A stretch of DNA of 64,000 bases from Arthrobacter sp. HY1533 (GTDB lineage: Bacteria > Actinomycetota > Actinomycetes > Actinomycetales > Micrococcaceae): contig NZ_JANKZF010000020.1 of assembly GCF_027568515.1 (NCBI RefSeq), positions 23,637-87,636 of the forward strand, in the 5' to 3' direction. Position 1 is the first letter of the stretch, and every line of letters starts with the position of its first letter. A program made the translations under genes and the position numbers. Positions 20,821-29,171 of this stretch are shown here, in pieces. Under the pieces are notes generated by a model. The model was given only the letters and a program-made list of their open reading frames with translations, ran no database searches and had not been told where the DNA came from.

Positions 20821-21825
20821 CTACGCCACGCGGGTGGGCGGGCTCTGCGTCTTGCTTGGATCGTTGACCATGGAGGGGGCCAGGGCTGCGTCGACCGCGG
20901 CCATGAGCTCGGCCGGGATCTTGACACCTGAGGCCTTCACGTTCTCGGCAACCTGCTCCGGGCGGGAGGCGCCCACGATCGCGGTGGCAACGTTTTCGTT
21001 CTGCAGGACCCAGGCGACGGCCAGCTGGGCCATGCTCAGGCCCAGCTCGTCGGCGACGGGGCGCAGCTTCTGCACGTTCGTGAGGATGTCGTCCTGCAGG
21101 AACGCGCTGATCATGTTCGCCCCGCCGTTTTCATCCGTGGCGCGGGATCCTGTCGGCAGGGGAGCCCCGGGCAGGTACTTGCCGCTCAGCACGCCCTGCG
21201 CCATGGGCGACCACACCACCTGGGACATGCCCAGCTCCACCGATGCCGGAATGACCTCGGGCTCGATCACGCGCCACAGGGCCGAGTACTGGGGCTGGTT
21301 GGAGACCAGCGAGAAGCCGGCCTGTCGGGCCAGCGCCTGGCCGTCGCGCAGCTGCTGGGCGTTCCACTCCGACACGCCGATGTACAGGGCCTTGCCCGCG
21401 CGCACCACGTCGGCGAAGGCCGCAATGGTCTCCTCGAGGGGCGTTTCGTAGTCGAAGCGGTGTGCCTGGTACAGGTCAACGTAGTCCATGTTGAGGCGGC
21501 GCAGGGAGTTGTTGATGCCCTCCATGATGTGCTTGCGTGAAAGCCCTGTGTCGTTGGGTCCCTTGGGCCCCACGGGCCAGTAGACCTTGGTGAAGACTTC
21601 AAGTGATTCGCGGTGTTCGGAGGCCAGGGCGGTGCCCAGGACGGTCTCGGCGGCGCCGTTGGCGTAGGTGTCGGCCGTGTCGAAGGTGGTGATGCCGGCG
21701 TCGAGCGCGGCACGCACGCACGCCGTGGCGACGTCGTTCTCCACCTGGGAGCCGTGCGTGAGCCAGTTGCCGTAGGTGATTTCAGTGATTTTCAGGCCCG
21801 AGCGGCCAAGGTAGCGGTATTCCAT
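20821..21825 (-). CDS. Aldo/keto reductase (potassium channel beta-subunit type)
   Basis: An NADPH-dependent oxidoreductase of 334 residues with the (beta/alpha)8 fold. The catalytic tetrad is visible: Asp49, Tyr54 (FDTADTYANG), Lys80 and His122 (LYQAHRFD). MEYRYLGRSGLKITEITYGN is the usual opening of the YghZ/Kv-beta branch. Probable substrates are aldehydes and ketones; no specific role can be set. ATG 21825 lies six bases after a TAGGCT hexamer, with no Shine-Dalgarno, so it is probably leaderless. A hairpin separates it from the DUF3043 gene upstream. Confidence 0.92.
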   Translation of the reverse strand: MEYRYLGRSGLKITEITYGNWLTHGSQVENDVATACVRAALDAGITTFDTADTYANGAAETVLGTALASEHRESLEVFTKVYWPVGPKGPNDTGLSRKHIMEGINNSLRRLNMDYVDLYQAHRFDYETPLEETIAAFADVVRAGKALYIGVSEWNAQQLRDGQALARQAGFSLVSNQPQYSALWRVIEPEVIPASVELGMSQVVWSPMAQGVLSGKYLPGAPLPTGSRATDENGGANMISAFLQDDILTNVQKLRPVADELGLSMAQLAVAWVLQNENVATAIVGASRPEQVAENVKASGVKIPAELMAAVDAALAPSMVNDPSKTQSPPTRVA

Positions 21826-21831
21826 AGAAAC

Positions 21832-21837
21832 AGCCTA
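21832..21837 (-). promoter_or_regulatory. -10 element of the aldo/keto reductase gene
   Basis: Minus strand TAGGCT, six bases (GTTTCT), then ATG 21825. No ribosome-binding site, consistent with a leaderless message. Confidence 0.55.
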
Positions 21838-21852
21838 GTGACTTAAAGCACG

Positions 21853-21888
21853 ACGCCGGCCGCCTCCCTGGAAGGAGGCAGCCGGCGT
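21853..21888 (-). terminator. Terminator after the DUF3043 gene
   Basis: The arms ACGCCGGC-c-GCCTCC (21853-21867) and GGAGGC-a-GCCGGCGT (21874-21888) form a 15-bp stem with one mismatch and a six-base loop. It lies downstream of the minus-strand DUF3043 gene and upstream of the next promoter. Confidence 0.7.
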
Positions 21889-21925
21889 GTTGCGCTGGGG
21901 TGTTGTGTGGAACGGGCGGGTCAGG

Positions 21926-22546
21926 CTAGGAGGGCCACTCGCCGCGGCGCACCATGGGCTTGGGCAGGCGCAGGCGGCGGAACTGCATGGAACGCATGCA
22001 CGCGTACCAAATGACGCCGGGATCCACGGAGCCGAACTTGGCGGCGATGGCGCGCTTGAGCTTGCGGCCCATGAGCCACACGTCCACGGCCACAAACGCC
22101 ACCATGACCCAGAACAGGGCGAAGATGATCAGCTGGGAGTCGTTGGAGCTGCCGTCGGCATTGCGCACGGGGATGACCACTGTCAGCAGCACAATGGCCA
22201 GCGCGGCGAACATGACGTACTCGCCGAGGCTGAAGCGGGCGTCCACGTAGTCGCGGGCAAAGCGCTTCTGCGGTCCCTTGTCACGGATCGGCAGGAAGCG
22301 TTCCTCGCCGGTGTCCAGGGCGCGGCGCATGCGGGCCTGCTCCTCGCGGCGGGCGTCGCGGGCTGCGACCTTGGCTGCGGCACGGTCGTTGGGGACCAGG
22401 GGGCGCTTGCGTGCCTCTTCCTGGGCCTTGCGCGACGGCGTGGGCACGCCCTTGGCCGACTGCGGGTCACGGGTACCGGCAATCTGCTCGTCGGAAGCAG
22501 CCGTCAGCTGCGGGTCGGGGGCCTGTTCTTTTTTGCGTCCAAACAC
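21926..22546 (-). CDS. DUF3043 family membrane protein
   Basis: A 206-residue actinobacterial protein of unknown function. It starts VFGRKKEQAPDP, has a long charged cytosolic part (residues about 20-105, rich in Arg, Lys, Ala and Glu), then two membrane segments near YVMFAALAIVLLTVVIPV and LIIFALFWVMVAFVAVDVWL. It ends in a basic tail containing FRRLRLPKPMVRRGEWPS. GTG 22546 is preceded by TATCCT and six bases with no ribosome-binding site, which suggests a leaderless start; the frame extends to 22636 but that part is not conserved-looking. It is divergent from the M20 peptidase gene. Confidence 0.88.
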   Translation of the reverse strand: MFGRKKEQAPDPQLTAASDEQIAGTRDPQSAKGVPTPSRKAQEEARKRPLVPNDRAAAKVAARDARREEQARMRRALDTGEERFLPIRDKGPQKRFARDYVDARFSLGEYVMFAALAIVLLTVVIPVRNADGSSNDSQLIIFALFWVMVAFVAVDVWLMGRKLKRAIAAKFGSVDPGVIWYACMRSMQFRRLRLPKPMVRRGEWPS

Positions 22547-22552
22547 CCGTAA

Positions 22553-22558
22553 AGGATA
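22553..22558 (-). promoter_or_regulatory. -10 element of the DUF3043 gene
   Basis: Minus strand TATCCT, then TTACGG and the GTG start at 22546. The -35 is unclear. Confidence 0.5.
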
Positions 22559-22578
22559 CCCCGAACCGGGTCCCGGCC

Positions 22579-22609
22579 TTGACCGGGCCACGAAATGCGG
22601 CGGTAGTCT
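22579..22609 (+). promoter_or_regulatory. M20 peptidase promoter (leaderless)
   Basis: TTGACC (22579-22584), 19 bases, TAGTCT (22604-22609), then seven bases (GGGTGGC) and ATG 22617. Start of transcription at the ATG is expected. Confidence 0.6.
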
Positions 22610-22616
22610 GGGTGGC

Positions 22617-24059
22617 ATGACTTCCCCCGAACCCACAGAAACGGCAACAGGCGCGCCCTACGCCGCCTCCCTGCCCACCTCCAAGCTGCGTGAAAGCGTG
22701 GCCGCCAACTTCCCCGCCACGGTGGCCGAGCTCGTGGACCTCGTGGCCATTCCCGGCATCGCCTGGGAGGCTTTCGACCCCAGCGCCCTGGACCGCAGCG
22801 CCGACGCCGTGGCCGCCCTGGTCCGCTCCACCGGCCTGGACGAGGTGCAGATCCTGCGCGTACCCAAGGACGACGGCACCCCCGGCGGTCCCGCCATTGT
22901 TGCCCGCAAGGCCGCCGCTCCCGGCCGCCCCACAGTGGTCCTGTACGCGCACCATGACGTCCAGCCCCCGGGCGACGCCGCGCTGTGGAACACCGAGCCC
23001 TTCAAGGCCACCGAGGTCGACGGGCGCCTCTACGGCCGTGGTGCGGCCGACGACAAGGCCGGCATCATGGCCCACATCGCCTCGTTCCGGGCCGTGACCG
23101 AGATTCTCGGCGCTGACCTGGGCATCGGCGTGACGTTCTTCATTGAGGGGGAGGAGGAGGCAGGCTCGCCCACCTTCGCCGCCTTCCTGAAGGAACACCG
23201 GGAGCTGCTGGCCGGCGACGTCATAGTGGTGGCCGACTCCGCCAACTGGAAGGTCGGCATTCCCGCCCTGACCACCAGCCTGCGCGGCCTCGTCGACGGC
23301 ACCGTGGAGGTCCGGGTCGCTGACCACGCCGTCCACTCGGGCATGTTTGGCGGCCCGCTGCTGGATGCCCCCACCATCCTGGCCCGCCTCATCGCCACCT
23401 TCCACGACGATCAGGGCTCCGTGGCCATCAAGGGCCTCGCGGCCAGCTACGAGTCCGACGTCGAATACCCCGAGGCCGATTTCCGCGCCGATTCGGCCAT
23501 GCTGGCGGGTATGCAGCTGGCCGGGCGCGGCACCATCGCCTCCCGGCTGTGGTCACAGCCGGCCCTGTCCGTGATCGGCATGGACATGCCCAGCGTTGAA
23601 ATGAGCTCCAACACCCTGCTGCCTTCGGCCCGGGCCAAGATCAGCCTGCGCCTGGCCCCCGGCCAGGACCCGGCCGCGGCCATGGCCGCACTGGCGGACC
23701 ACGTCGCGGCGCACGCACCGTTTGGTGCCCAGGCAGTGTTCACGCCCGGCGAGGCCGGCCAGGCCTTCGCCACCGACACGTCCGCGCCGGCGGCCCGCGC
23801 CGCGATGTGGGCGCTGGGGGAGTCCTGGGGCGTAGCTGCCGTCGAGACCGGAATGGGCGGATCCATTCCGTTCATTGCGGACCTGAAGGAGACGTTCCCG
23901 GAAGCCCAGATCCTTGTCACGGGCGTGGAGGACCCCGATTCCCGTGCACACAGCGCCAACGAGTCGCTGCACCTTGGCGACTTTGAAAAGGCCGTCACGG
24001 CACAGGCCCTGCTGCTGGCAGCCATCAATGCCGGTGCCCTGGAACTGCCCGCAGTGTAG
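22617..24059 (+). CDS. M20 family dipeptidase (peptidase M20/M25/M40)
   Basis: A zinc-dependent exopeptidase of 480 residues. The metal-binding motifs are VVLYAHHDVQPPGD (near 111), GRGAADDKAGIMAH, and the catalytic FIEGEEEAGSP. A dimerisation insert with EVRVADHAVHSGMFGG follows, and HSANESLHLGDFEKA near the end supplies the last ligand. Relatives cleave dipeptides such as carnosine or Cys-Gly; the exact substrate is unknown. ATG 22617 fits the leaderless promoter just upstream, while the longer open frame overlaps DUF3043 on the other strand. A hairpin terminator follows the gene. Confidence 0.94.
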   Translation: MTSPEPTETATGAPYAASLPTSKLRESVAANFPATVAELVDLVAIPGIAWEAFDPSALDRSADAVAALVRSTGLDEVQILRVPKDDGTPGGPAIVARKAAAPGRPTVVLYAHHDVQPPGDAALWNTEPFKATEVDGRLYGRGAADDKAGIMAHIASFRAVTEILGADLGIGVTFFIEGEEEAGSPTFAAFLKEHRELLAGDVIVVADSANWKVGIPALTTSLRGLVDGTVEVRVADHAVHSGMFGGPLLDAPTILARLIATFHDDQGSVAIKGLAASYESDVEYPEADFRADSAMLAGMQLAGRGTIASRLWSQPALSVIGMDMPSVEMSSNTLLPSARAKISLRLAPGQDPAAAMAALADHVAAHAPFGAQAVFTPGEAGQAFATDTSAPAARAAMWALGESWGVAAVETGMGGSIPFIADLKETFPEAQILVTGVEDPDSRAHSANESLHLGDFEKAVTAQALLLAAINAGALELPAV

Positions 24060-24074
24060 CGGGGAACACAATCG

Positions 24075-24112
24075 CCGGCAGGGGGGTTGAGACAAGTTAG
24101 CGCCCCTGCCGG
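24075..24112 (+). terminator. Terminator after the M20 peptidase gene
   Basis: CCGGCAGGGG (24075-24084) and CCCCTGCCGG (24103-24112) form a perfect 10-bp stem with an 18-base loop. There is no T-tract. Confidence 0.55.
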
Positions 24113-24154
24113 GCGGGAAGTAGCATGTAGTTGTACCCCACGTAAGGAAATGCC

Positions 24155-24541
24155 ATGACTGCAAATGTCCACGAAGAATCCACTGCCACTGCCGTAGCAG
24201 AGGCTGAGCTGCCCACCCACGGTGTACAGATCAGCGACGTTGCCGCGGGCAAGGTCCGCAGCCTGCTTGAGCAGGAAGGACGCACCGACCTGCGCCTGCG
24301 CGTGGCAGTCCAGCCCGGCGGTTGCTCGGGCCTCATTTACCAGCTGTACTTCGACGAGCGCATGCTCGACGGCGACGCAGTGCGCGACTTCGACGGCGTC
24401 GAGGTTGTCATCGACAAGATGAGCGTTCCCTACCTGGACGGTGCCAGCATCGACTTTGAGGACACCATCTCAAAGCAGGGTTTCACCATCGACAACCCCA
24501 ACGCCGGAGGCTCTTGCGCCTGCGGCGATTCGTTCCACTAA
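24155..24541 (+). CDS. erpA: Iron-sulfur cluster insertion protein ErpA (A-type carrier)
   Basis: A 128-residue HesB/IscA-family carrier that passes Fe-S clusters to target apoproteins. The three ligand cysteines are present: Cys57 in PGGCSGL, and Cys121 and Cys123 in GSCACGDSFH. The N-terminal 20 residues are a variable extension. ATG 24155 has AAGGA about eight bases upstream. It sits directly before the cytochrome oxidase operon and near qcrA, whose Rieske protein needs a 2Fe-2S cluster, so a role in supplying respiratory Fe-S proteins is plausible but inferred. Confidence 0.95.
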   Translation: MTANVHEESTATAVAEAELPTHGVQISDVAAGKVRSLLEQEGRTDLRLRVAVQPGGCSGLIYQLYFDERMLDGDAVRDFDGVEVVIDKMSVPYLDGASIDFEDTISKQGFTIDNPNAGGSCACGDSFH

Positions 24542-24554
24542 ATACTTAGGTCTG

Positions 24555-24700
24555 CTCGATGTAGGGCTGTTATTCGGATGTTTCTTCAAGTACATCCGAC
24601 GCACGGAGGGTTTTGTACGCATTTTGCGTGCCATGGCGGTAAGCTCTACATCGAGTAGTAAAACCCATTTGGCTCCCGCTGCGTCTAGTCGCGCGGGAGC
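24555..24700 (+). promoter_or_regulatory. Structured leader/promoter region of the cta operon
   Basis: Three nested structures lie between erpA and ctaC. CTCGATGTAG (24555-24564) and CTACATCGAG (24646-24655) are a perfect 10-bp inverted repeat 81 bp apart. TCGGATGT...ACATCCGA (24574-24599) is a compact hairpin that could end erpA transcription. GCTCCCGC (24672-24679) with GCGGGAGC (24693-24700) is a stem just before the ctaC ribosome-binding site. A possible -10, TAAGCT, is at 24640-24645, inside the span of the long repeat. Confidence 0.45.
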
Positions 24701-24725
24701 AAAGCAACAAGAGGAAGGGCCGTCT

Positions 24726-25607
24726 GTGAGTTCGCAGGACCGAACCGGCAGCCGACGCGCAAAAGTCATCCCGATCACGGGGTTGGCGATTGCCGGAGCG
24801 TTAGCTTTGTCAGGATGTACGGCAGAGAGTAAGAATGGCTGGTTGCCATCCACGCCAGAAACCACCAACCACACGGCTGGCATCATTGATCTATGGGTTA
24901 ATTCCTGGATCACAGTCCTGGTCATTGGCCTCATCACCTGGGCCCTGATCATCTGGTGCATCATCGCGTACCGTCGCCGCAAGGGCGCCACGGGCTTCCC
25001 GCGCCAGACCAGCTACAACCTCCCGTTGGAGGTTTTTTATGTGTTGGTGCCGTTGTTCATGGTGCTGGTGTTCTTCCACTTCACCAACGTGGAGCAGGAA
25101 TCCATCAACGCACGCGTGGACAACCCGGATGTCACCATCGACGTCCGCGCCAAGCAGTGGTCGTTCGACTTCAACTACCTTGAAGGCAACGACGTAAAGG
25201 ACGCCGTCTACGACGTCGGCGTGCAGGCAGAGCTGGACGGCAAGCCGTTCGACAAGTCGGTGCTGCCCACCCTGTACCTGCCCATCAACCGCTCGGTTGA
25301 GCTTCAGCTGAACTCCCGCGAAGTGATCCACTCCTTCTGGGTGCCCGCATTCCTTGACAAGAAGGACATGCTGCCCGGCAAGACGAACTACATGACCCTG
25401 ACGCCCACGGCGCTGGGCACGTACGACGGCAAGTGCGCCGAGCTTTGCGGCGAGTACCACTCCGAGATGCTGTTCAACGTCAAGGTTGTCACGCAGGCCG
25501 AGTTTGATGCACACCTGGCCGCACTCAAGGCCAAGGGCCAGACCGGCTCGATTGGCAAAGAGTACGACCGCAATCCCAACGCCGCCGACGCGGCGACTGA
25601 GAAGTAG
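24726..25607 (+). CDS. ctaC: Cytochrome c oxidase subunit II (aa3 type)
   Basis: Carries the binuclear CuA centre that accepts electrons from the cytochrome cc of the bc1 complex and passes them to subunit I. The 293-residue lipoprotein has lipobox LALSGC (Cys31), two membrane helices (SWITVLVIGLITWALIIWCI and FYVLVPLFMVLVFFHF) and a periplasmic-side cupredoxin domain. The CuA ligands are intact: His202, Cys237, Glu239, Cys241, His245 and Met248. GTG 24726 follows AAGGG with six bases between. It is the first gene of ctaC-ctaD-ctaF; ctaE is 8 kb away in the qcr operon, as is usual in Actinobacteria. Confidence 0.97.
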   Translation: MSSQDRTGSRRAKVIPITGLAIAGALALSGCTAESKNGWLPSTPETTNHTAGIIDLWVNSWITVLVIGLITWALIIWCIIAYRRRKGATGFPRQTSYNLPLEVFYVLVPLFMVLVFFHFTNVEQESINARVDNPDVTIDVRAKQWSFDFNYLEGNDVKDAVYDVGVQAELDGKPFDKSVLPTLYLPINRSVELQLNSREVIHSFWVPAFLDKKDMLPGKTNYMTLTPTALGTYDGKCAELCGEYHSEMLFNVKVVTQAEFDAHLAALKAKGQTGSIGKEYDRNPNAADAATEK

Positions 25608-25621
25608 GGGGGTAGAGGAAA

Positions 25622-27328
25622 GTGTCAACACTCGAGTACTCGGCAACCGAAGTGAATTCGGCTGCACCTAAGGTTGTTCCGGTCTCCAAGGGGCGCATCG
25701 TCGTCAACTGGATCACCTCAACCGACCACAAGACGATCGGCTACATGTACCTGATCGCATCGTTCATCTTCTTCTGCCTCGGCGGCGTCATGGCGCTGAT
25801 CATCAGGGCCGAACTCTTTGAGCCCGGTATGCAGATCCTGCAGACCAAGGACCAGTACAACCAGCTGTTCACCATGCACGGCACCATCATGCTGCTCATG
25901 TTTGCAACACCGCTGTTCGCCGGCTTCGCCAACGTGATCATGCCCCTGCAGATCGGTGCACCCGACGTTGCGTTCCCGCGACTGAACGCACTGGCATTCT
26001 GGTTCTTCCTCTTCGGCAGCACCATCGCCGTATCCGGCTTCATCACCCCCCAGGGTGCTGCGGCATTCGGCTGGTTCGCCTACGCCCCGCTGTCGAACAC
26101 CACGTTCAGCCCCGGCGTCGGTGGCGACCTGTGGGTGTTCGGCCTGGCTCTGTCAGGTTTCGGAACCATCCTCGGTGCCGTCAACTTCATCACCACCATC
26201 ATCTGCCTGCGTGCCCCCGGCATGACCATGTGGCGCATGCCGATCTTCACCTGGAACACGCTGGTCACGGCCATCCTGGTCCTCATGGCATTCCCGCCCC
26301 TGGCAGCAGCACTGTTCGCCCTGGGTGCGGACCGCCGCTTCGGCGCTCACATCTTTGATGCCGAATACGGCGGTGCCATGCTGTGGCAGCACCTGTTCTG
26401 GTTCTTCGGCCACCCCGAGGTGTACATCATCGCCCTGCCGTTCTTCGGCATCGTCTCGGAGATCTTCCCGGTCTTCAGCCGCAAGCCGATCTTCGGCTAC
26501 AAGGGCCTGGTCTTCGCCACGATCGCCATTGCTGCCCTGTCCGTGACCGTGTGGGCACACCACATGTACGTCACCGGCCAGGTCCTGCTGCCGTTCTTCT
26601 CCTTCATGACGATGCTGATCGCGGTTCCGACCGGTGTGAAGTTCTTCAACTGGATTGGCACCATGTGGCGCGGTTCGCTGACCTTTGAAACCCCCATGCT
26701 CTGGAGCCTGGGCTTCATTGTCACCTTCCTGTTCGGTGGCCTGACAGGCATCATCCTGGCCTCGCCGCCGCTGGACTTCCACGTCTCCGACACCTACTTC
26801 GTGGTTGCACACTTCCACTACGTGGTGTTCGGCACCGTGGTGTTCGCCATGTTCGCCGGCTTCTACTTCTGGTGGCCCAAGTTCACGGGTCGGATGCTCA
26901 ACGAACGCCTCGGCAAGATCCACTTCTGGCTCCTGTTCCTGGGCTTCCACGGCACCTTCCTCATCCAGCACTGGCTGGGTGTCCTGGGCATGCCGCGCCG
27001 CTACGCCGACTACATGGTGGAAGACAACTTCACCTGGATGAACCAGTTCTCCACCATCTCCTCGTTCGTCCTGGGCGCGTCCATGATTCCGTGGTTCTGG
27101 AACGTGTACATCACCTGGCGCAACGGCAAGAAGGTTGAAGTTGACGATCCCTGGGGCTTCGGTGCCTCACTGGAGTGGGCAACTTCCTGCCCGCCGCCGC
27201 GTCACAACTTCACCTCTCTGCCCCGCATCCGCTCGGAGCGTCCGGCACTGGACCTCCACCACCCGGAGCTGGCCCCGCACCACCAGCCCGCACCGGCAGT
27301 CGCATCCTCGAAGGGAGCACAGAAGTGA
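25622..27328 (+). CDS. ctaD: Cytochrome c oxidase subunit I (aa3 type)
   Basis: The catalytic haem-copper subunit that reduces O2 to water and pumps protons. It has 568 residues and twelve predicted membrane helices. Haem a ligands are His86 and His399 and the haem a3 ligand is His397. CuB is held by His264 (with the cross-linked Tyr268 in GHPEVY), His313 and His314. The C-terminus is a His/Pro-rich cytosolic tail. GTG 25622 follows GAGGAAA. The gene starts 14 bp after ctaC and overlaps ctaF as GTGA. Confidence 0.98.
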   Translation: MSTLEYSATEVNSAAPKVVPVSKGRIVVNWITSTDHKTIGYMYLIASFIFFCLGGVMALIIRAELFEPGMQILQTKDQYNQLFTMHGTIMLLMFATPLFAGFANVIMPLQIGAPDVAFPRLNALAFWFFLFGSTIAVSGFITPQGAAAFGWFAYAPLSNTTFSPGVGGDLWVFGLALSGFGTILGAVNFITTIICLRAPGMTMWRMPIFTWNTLVTAILVLMAFPPLAAALFALGADRRFGAHIFDAEYGGAMLWQHLFWFFGHPEVYIIALPFFGIVSEIFPVFSRKPIFGYKGLVFATIAIAALSVTVWAHHMYVTGQVLLPFFSFMTMLIAVPTGVKFFNWIGTMWRGSLTFETPMLWSLGFIVTFLFGGLTGIILASPPLDFHVSDTYFVVAHFHYVVFGTVVFAMFAGFYFWWPKFTGRMLNERLGKIHFWLLFLGFHGTFLIQHWLGVLGMPRRYADYMVEDNFTWMNQFSTISSFVLGASMIPWFWNVYITWRNGKKVEVDDPWGFGASLEWATSCPPPRHNFTSLPRIRSERPALDLHHPELAPHHQPAPAVASSKGAQK

Positions 27329-27726
27329 AGGTAGAATCCTGGCTGTTCCTTCTGACGGGACTGTTCTTCATCCCGGTAGCCACCGTCTACGGCTTCATGT
27401 CGAACTGGAGTGAGCACGTTGGCTTCCTGGCCATGTACCTCCTCTCCGGTCTGTGCCTCATGGTTGGTGTGTACCTGTACTACACCGGCAACCGCGTCGG
27501 CCCCCGTCCCGAGGACCGCCTCGACGCCGAGGTCCACGAAGGCTCCGGCGAACAGGGGCACTTCAGCCCCTGGAGCTGGTGGCCGCTGGTTCTGGGCCTG
27601 TCCTGCGCAGCAGGCTTCCTGGGCCTGGCCGTGGGCTGGTGGGTCTTCATGTTCGGTGCCGGCCTGGCCGTCATCGCACTGGTTGGCTGGGTTTACGAAT
27701 ACAGCCGCGGAGACCACGCACACTAG
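27325..27726 (+). CDS. ctaF: Cytochrome c oxidase subunit IV (actinobacterial CtaF)
   Basis: A small accessory subunit of the actinobacterial aa3 oxidase, 133 residues with four predicted membrane helices ([78 protein letters not shown]). A charged loop between helices 2 and 3 carries [23 protein letters not shown] 27325 overlaps the ctaD stop. It is the last gene of the operon and is followed by a very strong hairpin. Confidence 0.95.
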   Translation: MKVESWLFLLTGLFFIPVATVYGFMSNWSEHVGFLAMYLLSGLCLMVGVYLYYTGNRVGPRPEDRLDAEVHEGSGEQGHFSPWSWWPLVLGLSCAAGFLGLAVGWWVFMFGAGLAVIALVGWVYEYSRGDHAH

Positions 27727-27775
27727 CAAGACCCGGGCCTTTCATGGCCCGGTCGCCCGCAAGGGGTGACAACAA

Positions 27776-27823
27776 GCAAAAGGGAGTGGCCCCCACCAAA
27801 TGGTGGGGGCCACTCCCTTTTGC
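27776..27823. terminator. Strong bidirectional terminator after ctaF
   Basis: GCAAAAGGGAGTGGCCCCC (27776-27794) with its inner arm ACC pairs perfectly, over 22 bp in all, with the sequence ending CCACTCCCTTTTGC (to 27823) around a four-base loop AAAT. A-rich and T-rich flanks on both sides make it suitable for ctaF and for the convergent HPr gene. Confidence 0.9.
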
Positions 27824-27879
27824 CGTGCCCGGGCCTGCGCGGAAGTTTATCGACTGCGCGGGGCCCGGAGGCCTCTTTC

Positions 27880-28176
27880 TCAGGACTCCTTTGAGGGATC
27901 CACCAGGTCCGTGCCCAGCAGCTCCGCCAGGGCGTCCACGGCCGCTGAAATGTCGCTCTCGCCCGCGCCGCATTCGGCCACGCCAATCTCAACCTCGGAT
28001 CCGTGCTGGAAGTCGGCGCTCATGACGGCCAGCAACGAGCGGCCATCCACGGGCTCGGAGCCTTCCTTGGCCAAGGTCACGGGCAAGCCGGTCCGATTGA
28101 CTGCTCGGACAAAGACAGCGGCCGGCCGGGCGTGCAGGCCGACACTGGCAGCCACGGTGGCTTTCCGGGTGTACAT
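27880..28176 (-). CDS. ptsH: HPr family phosphocarrier protein
   Basis: HPr relays phosphate from enzyme I to sugar-specific EIIA proteins of the PTS. It has 98 residues, slightly longer than the usual 85-90 owing to an acidic tail. The active-site His15 is in VGLHARPAAVFV, and Ser47 in GRSLLAVMS corresponds to the regulatory serine of Firmicutes. ATG 28176 has AGGAG six bases upstream. No enzyme I or EII genes are in the window. It diverges from a GntR/UTRA regulator; in Streptomyces the UTRA regulator DasR controls ptsH, so regulation by its neighbour is likely but inferred. Confidence 0.95.
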   Translation of the reverse strand: MYTRKATVAASVGLHARPAAVFVRAVNRTGLPVTLAKEGSEPVDGRSLLAVMSADFQHGSEVEIGVAECGAGESDISAAVDALAELLGTDLVDPSKES

Positions 28177-28256
28177 GGTTGACTCCTAGGTGCGTAGATG
28201 TTCTGTATAGAGAGTAGTCGTGTTTTAGGCTGGTACCGGTCAACTAAAGGAGTTTC
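28177..28256. promoter_or_regulatory. Divergent ptsH/GntR control region
   Basis: The 80-bp gap holds overlapping palindromes in TGGTACCGGTCA (28231-28242), the most likely binding site for the adjacent GntR/HutC-type regulator. It keeps the outer TGGT and CA of the DasR consensus TGGTCTAGACCA but not a clean dyad. TATACA on the minus strand (28204-28209) is a possible ptsH -10. AAAGGAG at 28246-28252 is the regulator's ribosome-binding site. Confidence 0.4.
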
Positions 28257-29036
28257 ATGGGCTATTTGGTGCCCCCGGCCGCGGACATCCCCGGCGAGCT
28301 CGAACGGGACTCGGCTGTCTCCGTGCACATCCAGCTGCGGGAGCTGCTGCGAGACTATATTCAAAACCACAGCAAGGCCGGGCGCCAGCTGCCGTCCGAA
28401 CGCGACATGGCGGAGCGGTTCGGGGTTGCCCGCATGACCCTGCGCCATGCAGTCGAGGCCCTCGTGGAGGAGGAGCTCCTGGAGCGGGTGGTGGGTGTGG
28501 GCACCTTTGTGGCCCGCGCCAAGCTCGATGTCACACTCAAGCTGACCTCCTACTCGGAGGAAATGGCCCGCCGCGGCATGCGCCCCTCCGCCCGGACGCT
28601 GGCATTCGAACAAATCCCCGCCACGGCCCGCCTGGCCCGCGAACTGCAGCTGGACGAGGGCCAGGGCGTCATCCGCCTGCGCCGACTCCTGCTGGCCGAC
28701 GATGAGCCCATGAGCGTCGATGAAAACTTCATCCCCGCCTGGCGGGTGCCCGGCATCCTGGAGGAGGGGCCGCCGTCGTCCCTCTACAACATCCTGGGGG
28801 AGCGGTACGGGCTTGTCATCGAGTGGGGCGAGGACATCATCGAGGCCAATGCGGCAACACCCTCCATCGCCAGGCTGCTGAAGGTGGACATGGGGGCTCC
28901 CGTCCTGCGCACCGAACGCCACGCCTTCGTGGCCCGTTCCACAGTGGACTACTCGGTGTCCTTCTACCGGGCCGACCGCTACAAGCTGCGTGTGCCCCTG
29001 CAGCGCCCCGGCGTCCGCGCGAGGCGCATGTACTAG
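28257..29036 (+). CDS. GntR family regulator, HutC/UTRA type (DasR-like)
   Basis: A 259-residue repressor. An N-terminal winged helix (SVHIQLRELLRDYI, QLPSERDMAERFGVARMTLR, ALVEEELLERVVGVGTFVA) is followed by a UTRA ligand-binding domain (SYSEEMARRGMRPSARTL to the end). UTRA regulators of this branch sense phosphosugars such as GlcNAc-6-P or GlcN-6-P. ATG 28257 has AAAGGAG just upstream. Divergent pairing with HPr supports a role in PTS or amino-sugar control, though DasR identity is not proven. A strong hairpin ends the gene. Confidence 0.9.
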   Translation: MGYLVPPAADIPGELERDSAVSVHIQLRELLRDYIQNHSKAGRQLPSERDMAERFGVARMTLRHAVEALVEEELLERVVGVGTFVARAKLDVTLKLTSYSEEMARRGMRPSARTLAFEQIPATARLARELQLDEGQGVIRLRRLLLADDEPMSVDENFIPAWRVPGILEEGPPSSLYNILGERYGLVIEWGEDIIEANAATPSIARLLKVDMGAPVLRTERHAFVARSTVDYSVSFYRADRYKLRVPLQRPGVRARRMY

Positions 29037-29088
29037 TACCGGGCCTGCCAGGCCGCCAGCAGCCCGCTGACGGGCCGCAGGGCACAAG

Positions 29089-29135
29089 AAAAGCCAGGAG
29101 GCGGCTCCCCGTGGGGAACCGCCTCCTGGCTTTTT
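29089..29135. terminator. Bidirectional terminator between GntR gene and qcrB
   Basis: AAAAGCCAGGAGGCGG (29089-29104) pairs with CCGCCTCCTGGCTTTT (29119-29134), extended inward by TCCCC/GGGGA with one mismatch. T-runs flank both sides. It serves the convergent GntR and qcrB transcripts. Confidence 0.9.
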
Positions 29136-29171
29136 GCTTGCTTGTCCTACCTGGGCCCTCGGGCGTGGGGA

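Noticed and set aside
26153..26971. 272-codon minus-strand frame within ctaD
   Set aside because: Antisense to conserved haem-copper oxidase sequence; composition is typical of a shadow frame.
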